Assembly: GCA_030141605.1 (NCBI GenBank)
Contig: JAQGDQ010000186.1
Coordinates: forward strand, 124,001-188,000
DNA from: Tubiluchus corallicola
Lineage: Eukaryota > Priapulida > Priapulimorpha > Priapulimorphida > Tubiluchidae
Reading direction: 5' to 3'
Length of the DNA: 64,000 nucleotides
The position numbers and the translations under genes are program-made. Of the stretch, positions 22,794 through 54,800 are shown piece by piece. How positions within the stretch are numbered: position 1 is the stretch's first letter; each line of letters starts with the position of its first letter. The notes below the pieces were generated by a model. The model was not told the origin of the DNA. It saw only the letters and a list, made by a program, of their open reading frames with translations, and made no database searches.

Positions 22794-23305
22794 TCAGCAT
22801 GTTGTAGATCACCATGCAGGTTCAAGCTCTTCTAAGACTATTTACAGATGAGCTTTAGCCCTGGAGTCAATATGACACCAGCACTGGCACCCAAGGAGTG
22901 CTTGACCCGCAAAGCATCTTGGCTATACAAAAATACATGGAAATTATCCCATGTTTAAACTGTTTACATATTTTTAAAGAAGAAAACCAATGAAACGGAA
23001 TTAGTAACATGTTTAGTAAAACAGAATATAAGCTGATTTTTGAAAATAAACAAATAAATACAAACTTAACCAAACAAAAATGCATCTCCAAGTTCGCGAG
23101 TTCCCATCCTCGATCGTTTTGGAGAAGCAGAAAGTGATAATCACAAGAGCAGCTAATAAGGACAACTGCTTTAAAGCATTTTCAGTTATTTAGATAAGAG
23201 AAACAATGTAAGTTTAAATGAGATAGAAAAGGGACTTCCTTTTCTCACACTTGCATGTAGAAGACTGAAGACACGGGATGGATATTTGCCAAGAGGTGAT
23301 CGTTG

Positions 23306-42435
<19,130 letters not shown>

Positions 42436-42620
42436 TGCTATCTTAGCCTAAACTTTTTTCTATACATCGTATTACACGTGCACTTTTCAACTTAGAAAAG
42501 AACACAACGATGATCAAACAGGTAAATAAAATGAGCTAACAAGGTCGTTTCTTAATTGTTTTGATGTCACAAATCTTTGTTCGTATCCAAAATGGCCTCC
42601 TTCTCCTTGGAACCGAAAAA
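42436..42620 (-). promoter_or_regulatory. Probable CNOT3 5' UTR and proximal promoter
   Basis: Lies directly upstream of the CNOT3 start codon. A GGCCATTTTGG motif on the minus strand (42587-42597) fits a YY1-type site, common near start sites of housekeeping genes. No TATA box in a convincing position. Inference from position and one motif. Confidence 0.3.
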
Positions 42621-45600
42621 CGTACAAGAATTGAATTGTATGTAGTTCTTATTTTACTTGCACTAAAAATGCATTAAACAGAAAAGAAAAAATACAGAAG
42701 AAACCACTACCAAAACTTTCTAGGAAACTTTTGTTAATGCGGAGCAATATTTGTAATCATTTCGTTTATGAAGTCACGTTTTAATTAATTTCGAGCGGAT
42801 TAATATGCCTAAACAAGTGAAAAATTTTCGTCAAACCGGTGGTAGATGGCGCTGGTATTTGTGTACTTGGCGACGCTTAGCAGTTTCTGAAAGCAGGCGT
42901 CGAAAATTATTGTGATAAAATTGGAACTAGTAATAATAAAAACTGATAATTATTTCTTTAGTATTACAGATAATCATGGTAATTATACAAAATTTAAACG
43001 TAACAACAGCTAAACTATTCCATGGGTATTTATGTATTTACATCTTGTGACGGCGTAATACTAAGTAATAGTACCCCAGACCTGACTATTACTAGTATTA
43101 GCCGAGTGTGATAAGGGATTATAGCTGCAGGGGTTTAGCTTTTGCGATTACATTACATCGATTACGTCTTCATACGTAAATGCCAAAAGAATTAAGATTA
43201 GGTTTAACAATATATTTTGACACAAGAATTTTAACATATTAATTAATAATAATATTACTAGCTAGGTTATAAGACAAAGCGAACAGGCAAAAGTGCATAA
43301 TGTATACGTACCTCATCAAAATTAGTACTCTAGCTAAACACTCATACCGTGATGCCACGTAATAGGAAAATAATATGCAGATGCCCGGTTGGTACCAGCG
43401 AGTACCAAAAATTCCCAACGATTAGGAGCTCCCGAAGATAGGTGTCTGTCACTTGCCACCAACTATTCTCGCCATTGGTCCTGGAGGCTCAAAGCTTCAC
43501 TAATGGCTGACTCGTATGGGAATCCTCTGAAGCAATAACTCTAAGAACTTGGAGGCCAATTTCCACCACTACGATGGTTTCACCAGGTGTGGTTGTCTAC
43601 CAGTCCACCAAACATGATCACCATGAACCCATCTTATAGCTGATGTACGACGTTCCTTCATAACAATTACACTGCAATTAGTTCTTGCATCTAGTATGCC
43701 ATTCGTTAGCGTAATTACAAAACAATGAAGATTCAAACCATCAAACTGCTAATAAATTGTTCTACATTTATCTGGGCTGGATAAAAGGTAAAAGCATTTT
43801 AACGACTTTTGACGTTTATGTAGCTTAACATCACAAAGCCCAGATTGCCAGCCTATTTCGACGCAGATAATAATCGGAAAATAAGTCAGTATCAGGCAAG
43901 AGATTCATAAAATAAGCGATTATTACTGAAGGGGGGAGCTAGGGCAAACTAAGTACCTAGTACTATCTGTGCTCAAACGAGCCATAGCTATAAACAGTGG
44001 GGTTGTTAATACGAAGTAGCTACAGAGCAACAACAGTAATAACAACAATGGTGCAAAGGCAAATGTAGCTCAAACTGATGCTGGTTTTGAGGAGAGGCAC
44101 CATGGACATAATGCCGGTCACACATCATTACAATTACAATTCCACCAGGTACCTGGATAATTACCCGCATTTTTTACTACCCCAGCCTGATAATTCTACC
44201 AGGTTCCAACAATAAAAATGCACACATTATTGTTAACATGATGTTCATTGTTTGATCATTTAAAATTTTAATGCCACCTGCTGATCATTTCTACAGTAGG
44301 TACAGTGCACTATTGAACACCAGCAGGCTATTAATTGCTACGTTACCACCTCTTCAGGTTAATAGTGCACTGCATATGCAATGAGACTATCTGCAGCTCG
44401 ATCGGCTAAACTCAATTGAGAATTGCTTCAGCAAAAAAAGTAATGTTTGGAAATATTTTGAGAGCATTGAAGGGACTAGTGACAACAAACCTGGGTTAGT
44501 AAAATGCAGATTATGTGGTGCTCTCTTAAAATGCTGTGGCAGTAGCACGTCAGTATTATGTAAACGTTTGAATGGTAAACATTCTGGTACAGACACTACT
44601 GTTCAAAGAAAGGAAAGTAGTTCTAAGCAACCCAGTATCAAGGATGCTTTCAATTCAAAAAGGAAGGACAGTCGTCCTTGCTCTGGAGAAAGAAGGAAAG
44701 AATTGATAGACTTGCTATGCAATATTATATAATAAGATCTAAGACCATTATCTATGTTTAAAAGTTGTGCATTTCGTCTGTTTTTAAATAATGTGGAACC
44801 TAATTTTTCTATTCCAAGCCAAACATCATCCGACTATATGATGTACGTCAACAAAATGCGTGTCAGCAAATAAAAAATCTTGGTGTTGTTTCACTAATGG
44901 CAGACCCCTGGACATCAGCGACAAATGATTCTTACTTGAGAGTAATGGTGCCAAGAAAATGAAAATTGAATGAGTTCAACAATAAAATTTTCTTGTAGAA
45001 TCAGTAAAATAACATCTGCTTCATTTTGAAAAACGATTGAAAAATTTTGAAAGAATGATTGGTTTTCGTCATTTGGCACATTAATTATCAATTTGTTGAA
45101 AACAACTTCTCTAGTGGCACAAAACACCGAGTTTCATTAGTAAATTATTACTCATTATTTGAACTATCTACAGAATTATCTATTCAAATATCTACGCATA
45201 TGACACTGTGAACCCTCTGCAAGTTCTACATCTACTTATTTTTATTGGATCAGACACAATGGTTCTGAACGTAAATAGCCACAATTCCTATATTAACACT
45301 CTTTTCGTCATTTTCTAAACATTGTCTTTCAGCTCAGCACAGATTTTAATATTTTTATGTACATGAAGATAAATTGAATGAAATAATTTGCATGACTTTT
45401 TTAAATTGAAATGAAAAAGAAGATGTGTAATGTATGTTTAACCCCAGTCCACAGCTAGTAATTGCAATTGATGCATTTTGTGTTCATTAATCACAGTTAA
45501 TCGTATGTACGGTAATCTGCTGCTTTGCTTTATTCTACGGTATTGTACTTTTTAACTGATTGGAGTCAATTTCAAGGCTAGTGAATTTTGGATTTTTCTT

Positions 45601-45812
45601 GTAAATTGAATGGCTGTGTTTGATAATTTTAGATACTAATTAAATCCAAAGGCAGCATATTTTGCTTTCGTAGAAAATTAAATTTACTGTTTTATAAGCA
45701 GATTCTGAATATTTCCCAAGGATCATTTTTAATATCTATTTATGATTCAAGCTGATTCATAATTAAACAATATTTATTTTTTTACAGGTCAACTATTGTG
45801 GTTCAAGTAGTC
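42621..45812. other. Divergent gap between CNOT3 and CEP131
   Basis: Contains the fossil hAT transposase at 44390-44965 and a G/C-richer block at 43380-43720 that matches nothing I recognise (open in part on the minus strand but with stops). CEP131 is expected to have one or more 5' untranslated exons here, because its first coding exon starts right after an acceptor (TTTTTTTACAG ending at 45787). Confidence 0.5.
44390..44965 (+). pseudogene. Fossil hAT-family transposase with BED-type zinc finger
   Basis: The translation shows a BED-finger-like segment (SNVWKYFE...VKCRLCGALLKCCGSS...LNGKH). After stop codons it continues with DLRPLSMFKSCAFRLFLNN, then IPSQTSSDYM, and in a further piece VVSLMADPWTSATNDSYLRV. 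This order is the N-terminal region of hAT/ZBED transposases. Several stops and frame breaks, and the missing catalytic and dimerisation regions, make it a dead remnant. Confidence 0.75.
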
Positions 45813-48800
45813 ATGGCTGACAAGCGCAGCAGCACGTCAGTTGCAGAATTACAGCTGAGTGGCTCTTCCATTTCATTGTCATCAGAGCCAGGATGGAGAG
45901 GAATGTCATCCCTTACAAAAATTCAACGACCAACTTCTGTTACAACAAGATTGTCTGCTAAACATCACCCTTTGCCAAAGGTCAAGTGTAATAATTAGTA
46001 TTATTTTATGCATGGTGTAGTTTGAATAAAACATCTGAATATAAAAAAATACAAGTTATCAAATGAACGTTGACTGGTCAGATACCCAATACATTTTATT
46101 AGTCTACACGTACTGAACTAGACCAATTAACCATGCCAGTTATATAAGGTATATCTTTTTGTGTAAATGCTAGAATATTGTTAAAGTCTTTTAGAAACAA
46201 TTATTATGATAAACAATATGTCTGCATTGTAAAAGTAAACTGTTATTGCTCACAAGACTAAGATTCACAAGATCACTCATGGTTATCATATCAAGATGGT
46301 GATGAAACGATATAGTCTGCAACAGTGTGCTTTTGCATCTACTGACTGGATTTTTGCTTCAGCAAAACTAAGGCTGTTGTTTGAGTTGACCAAATGTCCT
46401 GCAAGTGGCATGTTATAAAGTCTAAGCAGTTTGTATTCAATATAAATAACAGAATAATGATTAATTTTTTGTCCTTAGTCGATTGTCATTAGTGCTAATT
46501 AAGTATGTGAAACAATAGCTAATTTATAAGAGTTCAAGGTGTTTTAGTGTGCACAATTTTGCGCATTAACACAAGGCCACAGTTTAAACAAAGGTTAATT
46601 GTTTATTTTTAAATTTACTAAGTTCTGTATTTTTATTTGTTATTGTTAATTATATGTTGAGTACACAATTAACGTATTTCTAACAGGTTACGATCATATA
46701 TGTGTAAACACATATGTTGTAAAAAAACAGCATCCTCGAACAAATGAATTAAAAATAAAGAACCACTTGTAAGACTGCCTTACTGATTTGCTGCTGCTTG
46801 GATAGACATGGCATGCATTGCAGATATGGAAGCTTGGTTAGATATATTTATAAGCAATTGCCTTTAACTGTAATTTAACTACCTTATGTACAAAGAACAA
46901 AAGTTTCATAACGGTGTATTTTTTGCATATTACAGAGGTCTTCTAGTCAGAATGAAATGACAGAAATCAGTAGAAAGTCTGTACCAAGGGAAAGAAAGAC
47001 AGCGTCTACCAGGTATGAGTAAAATATGAAATATTCAAAAACATGATTGAACTCCAAAATATGTTTGCATTTCACTGCTGTAGCCTGTAGTTGCAATCTA
47101 TAAAGTTTTTGCCAATACTATTTAACAATAGAGAATTATACATTTTTGGTTATAGCATTATTCAAAAGTTGCTTGAACAGTTCTTAATAAAAATCGTTCA
47201 GTAGTCTTACTTTTGTAGCTAACAGACAAGCCACACAATACTTAAAATATATTATTTTATCCTTTGTGTATTTACTAATAATTTGTAATTTGTTGGTTTA
47301 TACATTTCCTGTAGAACACTCATTTAAGGCTAATTTTTCTTTATTAATGATAAGACAACATTTTGCTATCTTGTAATTGTAAAGTAGATATTAAAATTTT
47401 GTCCATAAATCACTGAATTAATAAATTTATTTAAGTTTGATTAACTGTCACTTGTGAAAGCCTTTTTTTATTTTGTGGAAGTCACACTAACAGGTTTTAT
47501 ATTTTTATGATACAGTAGCAAATCTCCTGCTGTTGCATCAGACTCACATTGCTCAAAAGTATCTCTAACAAGAACACCATCCTCATCTCAGAGAAAGTCG
47601 AAAAAGGGAAGGAAAAAAAATATTATTCCTCAAGAGAAAGCGAATCAAGTGCAGCTTGCAGTCTGCAACAAGATCAACCCTAACGAGTACGGCGGCAATG
47701 AATTAACATGTAGCCCAAATCCGGATACTGCTGCTTCTTTTGCTTTACTGACTAACTGTAACGAATGTTCCCCAGAAGAAAATGATAGCTTCTGGACTTC
47801 ATGGAATCAGTTGAATGCTAGGTTAGATAATGTGTCTGATAGTTTATCAGTTAGTATCACTGCTAATAAAAGGCAACACAATCAGAATCTGCCACATGAG
47901 CCCAGTGATGCATTCATTTATGACAGATCATTTGTTGATACTTCTGATGACTGTGGGTCCAACCTAACTGAAAGTGGTTATGATTCACAACCAACTCAAC
48001 TGATATACAGCATAGCTAGTATTGACAGTGTGCCACAGGCCAGTCAAATTAGTGTCAGTGACGAACATTTAAGAACGTCTGTTAATGATGTCACTTGTAA
48101 AACCATATTTCGTAGCAGTCTCTGTGTGAACAATAAAGTGGCTGAGTCAAAAGCAGCATCTTCTATACAAAGATGGTATAGAAGACAAGTTGTACAAAAT
48201 AATTTTAAATTAAAACAGATGCTTGACAACATGAAGTGGGAAAAACAAATAGAGATGGTTAAACCAACTGAAAAAATGAAAACTGGGAGAATAGAGTATA
48301 AGGAGAGAAAAGTTCCCCAAAAAAGAAGAATGCATAGATATAATCAAGTGGGTATTATTTGGCATTTCTATTGTTTGTAGTCATAGCTGATTTCACTTGT
48401 AAATGTTTTTTGAGTTGCTTATGATGTAATCTTATAAACAGGTCTGTTTCACCATGAATGCAGTCTTGTTTTTGTTATTATCGTTCTTCTTGCAATAAGT
48501 TGTAGCCACCTATTATATTATGATATCACAGTAGAGTGACTTCGCACTCTAAATTTTACTAGAAAACTGCTTCTGTGGTAAGTAAGTTAATAATTTACTC
48601 ATTTATAGCAAGAAACTATAATAAAGATGGAAAGAGACGGGGTGGCGAAAAGACCAAAAGTCACCAGGTCAGCAACCCCTATCCAAATTTAAAGGAAATT
48701 AAGTGACCTGTCTAGTGTGTTATGATAACGCTAAATGGCATTTTAAATAACATAGGGCTAGCTTGTAAAACATGCTTTCCATTTTTGGTCACCGCAGATG

Positions 48801-51800
48801 TCTTTTATTTTTGTAGTGCATGTTTTTGGATTCATTGCCTGTAATTTTTCTGCAAATGACCCAGATGTATATTGTCATCATCACACGATCTTAGTTTTTA
48901 TAATCATTACATACAATGTGTATATTCCTTGTGTTTTTATAGCGTAATTATTTTAATAAATTTTGGACATAATAAGCCAAATACTAGCACTTAATGGTGG
49001 GACCTACTCCTAGCGATAAACTAGTTATCCAAGATAAGCATCTGAGACACTGAACCAGTAGTGGTGCCTTAGGCATATCTGGTTGTATATATACTTCCTC
49101 CCTCAACAAGAGAAATAGTTGAAAGCAGCACGGCAAGTAAACCACAGAGAAACAGCGCACACCACGATTCTTTGCCTGTTCCTGTTATCTTAAGTACAAG
49201 TTTTTGTATGTATCTTTTACAGATAAAATGTTGCAAAATCTCTTCTGTAATTGTTGTAACTGCATTTTGTAATTGTTTTATGGTTTTTTTGCAGTTATGT
49301 TTTAAATGAAATGTTGTTGAAGACATCAAGTTGTTTTTAATTCACCTAAATATTTTAATAGAGAGTCAGTTGTTTAAAATGCATTGTCACTAAATATGAA
49401 GTTGTTACTTGTCATTGTGTATCCTCGATTATAAAGTTAAGCAAGCCATGTGTTTCATGCATTTTTTAACACAGATGCTTGGCAGGTTTGATTAATCTGT
49501 AGCATCTTACATTGAGTGCCTACTGACCTTGTTTTGGACAATTTAATTAAAAGGATTTGGTGTTTGTTTTGTACTTTTCTCTGAACTTATATAAAAGTAC
49601 TGCTAATAATTATTTAAACTGGGATAGGGTTAGAGAGTGGCTGCTGTAATTAGGAGTTCTTACTGTCGTAACTTTTGACATGTAAGGTGCTTTAAATACA
49701 TCAATTAAATAATTATACAAGCTTTTGTCGATGTTTGCTGCGATAATGCTAGCTTAATTAGGATTCGTTGTTTCTCAGATTAATAAGTATCATTTTCGGC
49801 TGTAGCGAAAATCTGCTACGAATGAAGACACATTAGTGGAAATGGTGCAAGGCAACACTCCAGTCAAAGCCGACAGTGATGTAGCTGAACCACAGGAAAG
49901 TACTGAAAGCAAGACTGCGTCAGGGAAAGATAACATCCCTCCTGACAAAGCAGAATTGAATTTTGCAAATGTTGGGCAGTTAAGTAAGTACTAAACACGT
50001 GGGTTGTTTTTTGCTTTTCAGTCTTATCATCTGTTGTAATTGTTAATATTACTATCAGTAGTTTTTTTGTTAAACATACATAATTTATGTGTTTGGCATT
50101 TTTATTTGTGACATCTTTTGTTTTTGACATCATCAACATTATTGTTCTTATTGCCAGTTATAGAAGATGATTTGTCATTAGCTCACAAAACGTCAGATGG
50201 TAATGAGTGTGATACTAAAGTTATTGAACAAGTAAGCCGTTAATCATTCTACGAGTACTAGGTTTATTTTTATAATAAACTCCATGTTCACATTAGATGG
50301 TTTGTAATTAAATTATATATTCGGTATAGTGGATGTGTTATATTATACAGATTAAAATTTTCTGTAAAGGCATTCTAGGTGCCTAAAACTAGAACCTAAA
50401 AACTAGAACATATCTATCCCATAGTGATATCTTTTATTACGATGTTCTTACTGTAAAAGCGCCCCCTCCCTGTATCTCAATAATCTGACTAATGAAATCT
50501 AGCACATGCTTGACTATCCACTGATAAAAACAAAGCGAAATTGTTGAAGTTGCAGTTGTAGAATGTATTGTAGATGCATAAACAAGCTTGACACAGGCAT
50601 ACCTGATCCTAGCAACCAAAATTGTTAAAAGTGCAATGTGTTTATACAATAATAATCGATAGTGAGCCAATTAGATTTTTGCATATAAACTTGTGAAATG
50701 AAAAACGTGGGCCAAAAACATGCAAACATTTTCTAAATCTAAAGTATTAAAGTGTTTTGCTTCTCAGGATGATGTTTCTCATGATGTAAACAGTATGTAA
50801 GCAATGAACAAAAATCAAACAGCTAACTACTCAGGTGTATCATGGTATGTCATGTATTGTGAGGTAGCATGAAGATGTACGTCATAACTTAATTGTATCA
50901 TTTTAGCCTTCTGCAAATATGCTAGGGCTTTAACGGTGCCTGCATTTTTAAAATTTTGACACTAATGTGTCACTGTTGCCTACACCTGCTGTTTTGTTTA
51001 CTGTTAAGCCAGATTTGAAAAGTTACAAAAATGAAATTTATTAGATCGAGAGTGTTGTCATTATCTACTGATCAGGAAAAAAATTGTAACGCATATAAAC
51101 AAGAAACAAAAATATAACAGAGTTTTGCCTTTTTGCCAAAATATAATTGCAGGCACGTTGTGAAACACAGAAACCATGAAGTTATCAGCCATTTTAATTA
51201 CATTATGAAAAAGCACAGAAAAGTCTTCTTTTGCTTTTTTAACAATAGGCAAAGACAATTCTTTAATTACAGGTACTAGAATGTAAACATAACAACTGAA
51301 TAATCATTTATGCTTTTATTGTGATGCAATAATAATGGCTTAACTAGGAACCCTTTTTAAATTAATAAATATCGTCTGTTTATAGGAAGAAAATTCTCAG
51401 CATACTGCAATCACCGTTATTGAAAAAGAGCAAATATCACATAACAGCCAGGTTGGTAGTGAGAAACGAGAGTCTCAGTTTGACAATATTATGGAAACCC
51501 TAAAAAAGTTTGAGACAGGATATGATTTGGAAGGTACAGAGTTTTCAAATGGGTTTATTATCTAAAGTATTTTCATAATCAGAGCGATGTATTATAAATG
51601 TCTAACAAGGATAACTTTACTATAAAGTGTTTTCTGTATGCATATTTATGAAATGGTGAATCTGTCTATTTTCATTATATATATGTTTTTTCGGTACATA
51701 TAGCAGTTGATTTTATGTGGTTTTTTACTTGCATTGTTTATAACTGACTTCAATTTAAACAAAATTTTCAGGTATTAAGAGTGCTGGTGGTCATTATAGC

Positions 51801-54800
51801 ATTTATGACAGTGATGACGTCAAACCAAGTTTATCCTCAACAGAGGCTCACAGTGAATTAGCACATGATAAGTTAAAGTAAACATCATAATTTTGTTCTG
51901 AGACAATTTGCTTAAGTTCATATATATAGGCTGGTTGTGAGTTTCGCTGTTGGTCACTTTGGCCATTGGCAGTGTGACTTATAATTATATATAGGGCCTA
52001 GAAGAGAATGGAGCTAAAGAACTTGGAAAATGCATAGTTTTATTTGAATTCAAATAATATTTTCTTTCAAATAAATTATAATTCATTACATGAAGATCAA
52101 TGAAGTTACTTCTGCAATTTATATTAAAGAAGTAAAGTAGTTTGTCAAAGTTACTTTGCCAATGTTTTCAAAAAAAACTTGCATTGCTAACACAGTCGGT
52201 GAAGATGTAAAAAAAATCATTGCAAATTCTTGAACTAAGTAAATAGAAACATGACAGGCCTAGGCTAAATCTGCTTGTGGAATGCAGAGTCTTTCAAAAT
52301 GTGACAGAGAATGTGCTAAGGAAAGTACATGTGTGTTTGTTGGTTTACATTGTTTTGCATATATTAGGTTTACATCGCTTTATGTTATGCTATGGAATAT
52401 GCAGTTATGTTGATCCTGAAAACATTATTCAAACATTATGTTTAGAATTAAAAATTAACAGATTTTTTCTTTGTAGTTCTATTATGTCTTTCTTGGACGA
52501 AGTTGAAGAAAATGACAAGACAACTCTTAATGAGTTAAATCAAGTAAGTAACAATTTTAACACTGACCCATTTTGCCTTCATATCACTAGGGAAAAAGAG
52601 CAAATCTTTTGTAGTCAGCTTATTCTTGTAAATTTTAATACCATGAAATTGTTTGAATTTTTGTGACTTGTATAATAATTAATATTTATAACCAAGAATA
52701 AGCTACATTAAAATTGTAATACAATATAATTCATTACTTGGTAATACTCATAAATGTTTAATTTTAGCTCGTGTTCGATGCTATGGAAATTTGTCATAAT
52801 GAAGCCATTCCTAGCATGAAATAATTACATGAGATCTTGGACTATTTTGTAATGCCACCAACATTAGAACAATTTGTTAGACTGTTTCTTTATATGCTAG
52901 TTTTGCCGGGAAGCCGAACTAAGCTTCCTGCAGTTTTCCATCTTTCAATAGTGGAAATTATCAAAGACCTGCCACCAAACATGCATTTGATATTGCTGTA
53001 ACATACGCATTGTAACATACAGTCATATAATTCAATGTTTAATTTTTAGTAATACCTAAAGGATATGTAGAGCTTAGTGAGTTCCTCATGAGTGACATGA
53101 AACAATTATTCCAAAACTTGTAAACTAGTATTGAACGTAGTGCTTTCAATTTGGAGAGAAATGTTAGTTTGCAAAAATGACGCCTTCAAATTCAATTTGG
53201 AAAATTTTAGTGCCATAAAAGTATCCAAGTTCACAGTACTTTGTTATATTACATTGGCAATATTTTTAATTTCAGCCATTCCAGTGTAGACAAGCTAAAG
53301 ACAATTTAGAAGAAGTGTCATTGGCTGCATCTCAAGTTGCTACTACAGTTTTATCTCAAAAGGCTAAACTAGAAGAAAAAGAGTATAGTATACAAGGACT
53401 TCAAATGGCCTTGGTAAGAGCATTATATATGGGTTTTATATGAGTAATAAGGGCACTAATATGACTGTGTTATCAAGTTCTGGTATAGAGAAGGGTTTCG
53501 AGATGTCCGGTTTCATGCTAAACTGTTCGGTTTTTCTAAAATGTATTTGGCAGTGTTAATAAGTGTTAATTTTTTCTTCAGAAATTGTATATTTTTTCTG
53601 CTCTATTTACTTCATTATGCATTAAACATTAACATGGCTTTTGGATTAATACAGTGTGACTAATATGCATCATGCATAACAAGGTTATGATTATTTAACA
53701 CCAGTTTTCACATAAAAGGTGAACAAACAGTTCATGTAAAGAAAAAAATAAAAAGTAGCTTGTTTGATCTTTTATATAATTATAGGATTATGAGATTATG
53801 TAATAAGGTTTCTGAAAACATAAATAGCTACTAAAAATAATTAATTTTAAGTTTTTATTGTTATTTAGGTCTTCCAAATGCTAAAATGCAAGTAAAAAGA
53901 CCTCCCAACCTTAAGCTACTTTTTACAAGCCCTCCTAGCAACTCTGCAGGGAAGCTACATGTGATGTAAAGTAGCTTATGAGATGTTAGTTATGCAAATT
54001 AATTCTAAATGGCGCTGCAATGTCATCCATGCGCAGAGTGTCTTAGCAACTGTAGAAGCACGGTCTTGCATTGTGAGGAGCTCAACATAGAAGCATTAGT
54101 GTTTCAATAAAACCTATTTTCATCAGGATAATGCCTATTTTCGATTTTCAGTGGACTTTCGATAGCTTGAAATACTGCAATACTGTAATTATGATAACAT
54201 CTCTGCTTATAGTACAGCGATGCAAATTAACCTGTGTACCTCCATTGCTTAAGTCTATCTTAGCAAGCCTGCTTCTATCTCAGTGTGTTTCAAAGCAAAC
54301 ATATTTTAATTTCTTTTGTTTTCCTTTAAAATTATACTGATTCACCATTTCGAGAGTTATTTGGGTTTTTTCAAACAGATTTATTGTATCTGTCACATAT
54401 TAATTGATATCTTTGTATTTACTTCAACATATTTATTTCAGGAACAGCAGAGGCAGTTATCTTTGCGAAATGCAAGAGAAGCAGACAAAGAATTGAAACA
54501 AAGGCTCCAGACACAAAAAGAGGAATATGGGGTGGCCATTAAAAGGCATCTAACATTCATAGATCAAGTATGCCAAGTTCTTACCATGATTTAACTTATT
54601 ACAGAAGTTTGAATTTTTTATAGTACTATCTTAATTCATTATATTTTGCAGCTAATAGATGATAAAAAGTCCCTAACTGAGAAATGTGAGAAATTGCTGA
54701 AAGAATTGAAGTCTGTTGAGAAAAAATACTCTGAAAAATATGAACATATGGAAGAAACGTAAGTTTCAATAAAATGCAATCTTAACGTAACATAAAGTGT

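Larger units (their letters stand above)
22374..23305. other. Convergent gap between MEIOB and CNOT3: 3' UTRs
   Basis: Holds the 3' untranslated regions of both genes. A plus-strand AATAAA for MEIOB is at 22602-22607. Minus-strand AATAAA hexamers suitable for CNOT3 are at 22778-22783 and 22788-22793. The hairpin at 22621-22665 lies between them. No additional gene is seen. Confidence 0.6.

Noticed and set aside
43380-43720. G/C-richer block as a gene between CNOT3 and CEP131
   Set aside because: Both strands have stops within short distance and no motif is recognisable; probably an old repeat.
47649-48380. 243-codon open frame as an independent intronless gene
   Set aside because: It is the 3' part of CEP131 exon 3 plus a few intron codons; the frame continues upstream to the acceptor at 47515 and contains the CEP131 IQ motif.
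49779-49805. Alternative upstream acceptor for CEP131 exon 5
   Set aside because: It would add 27 nt in frame but includes a TAG stop directly before CGAAAA, so the acceptor at 49805 is used in the model.
52277-52666. 129-codon open frame upstream of CEP131 exon 9
   Set aside because: Only 52477-52543 (SIMSFLDEVEENDKTTLNEL) is real exon; the rest is intron that happens to be open.
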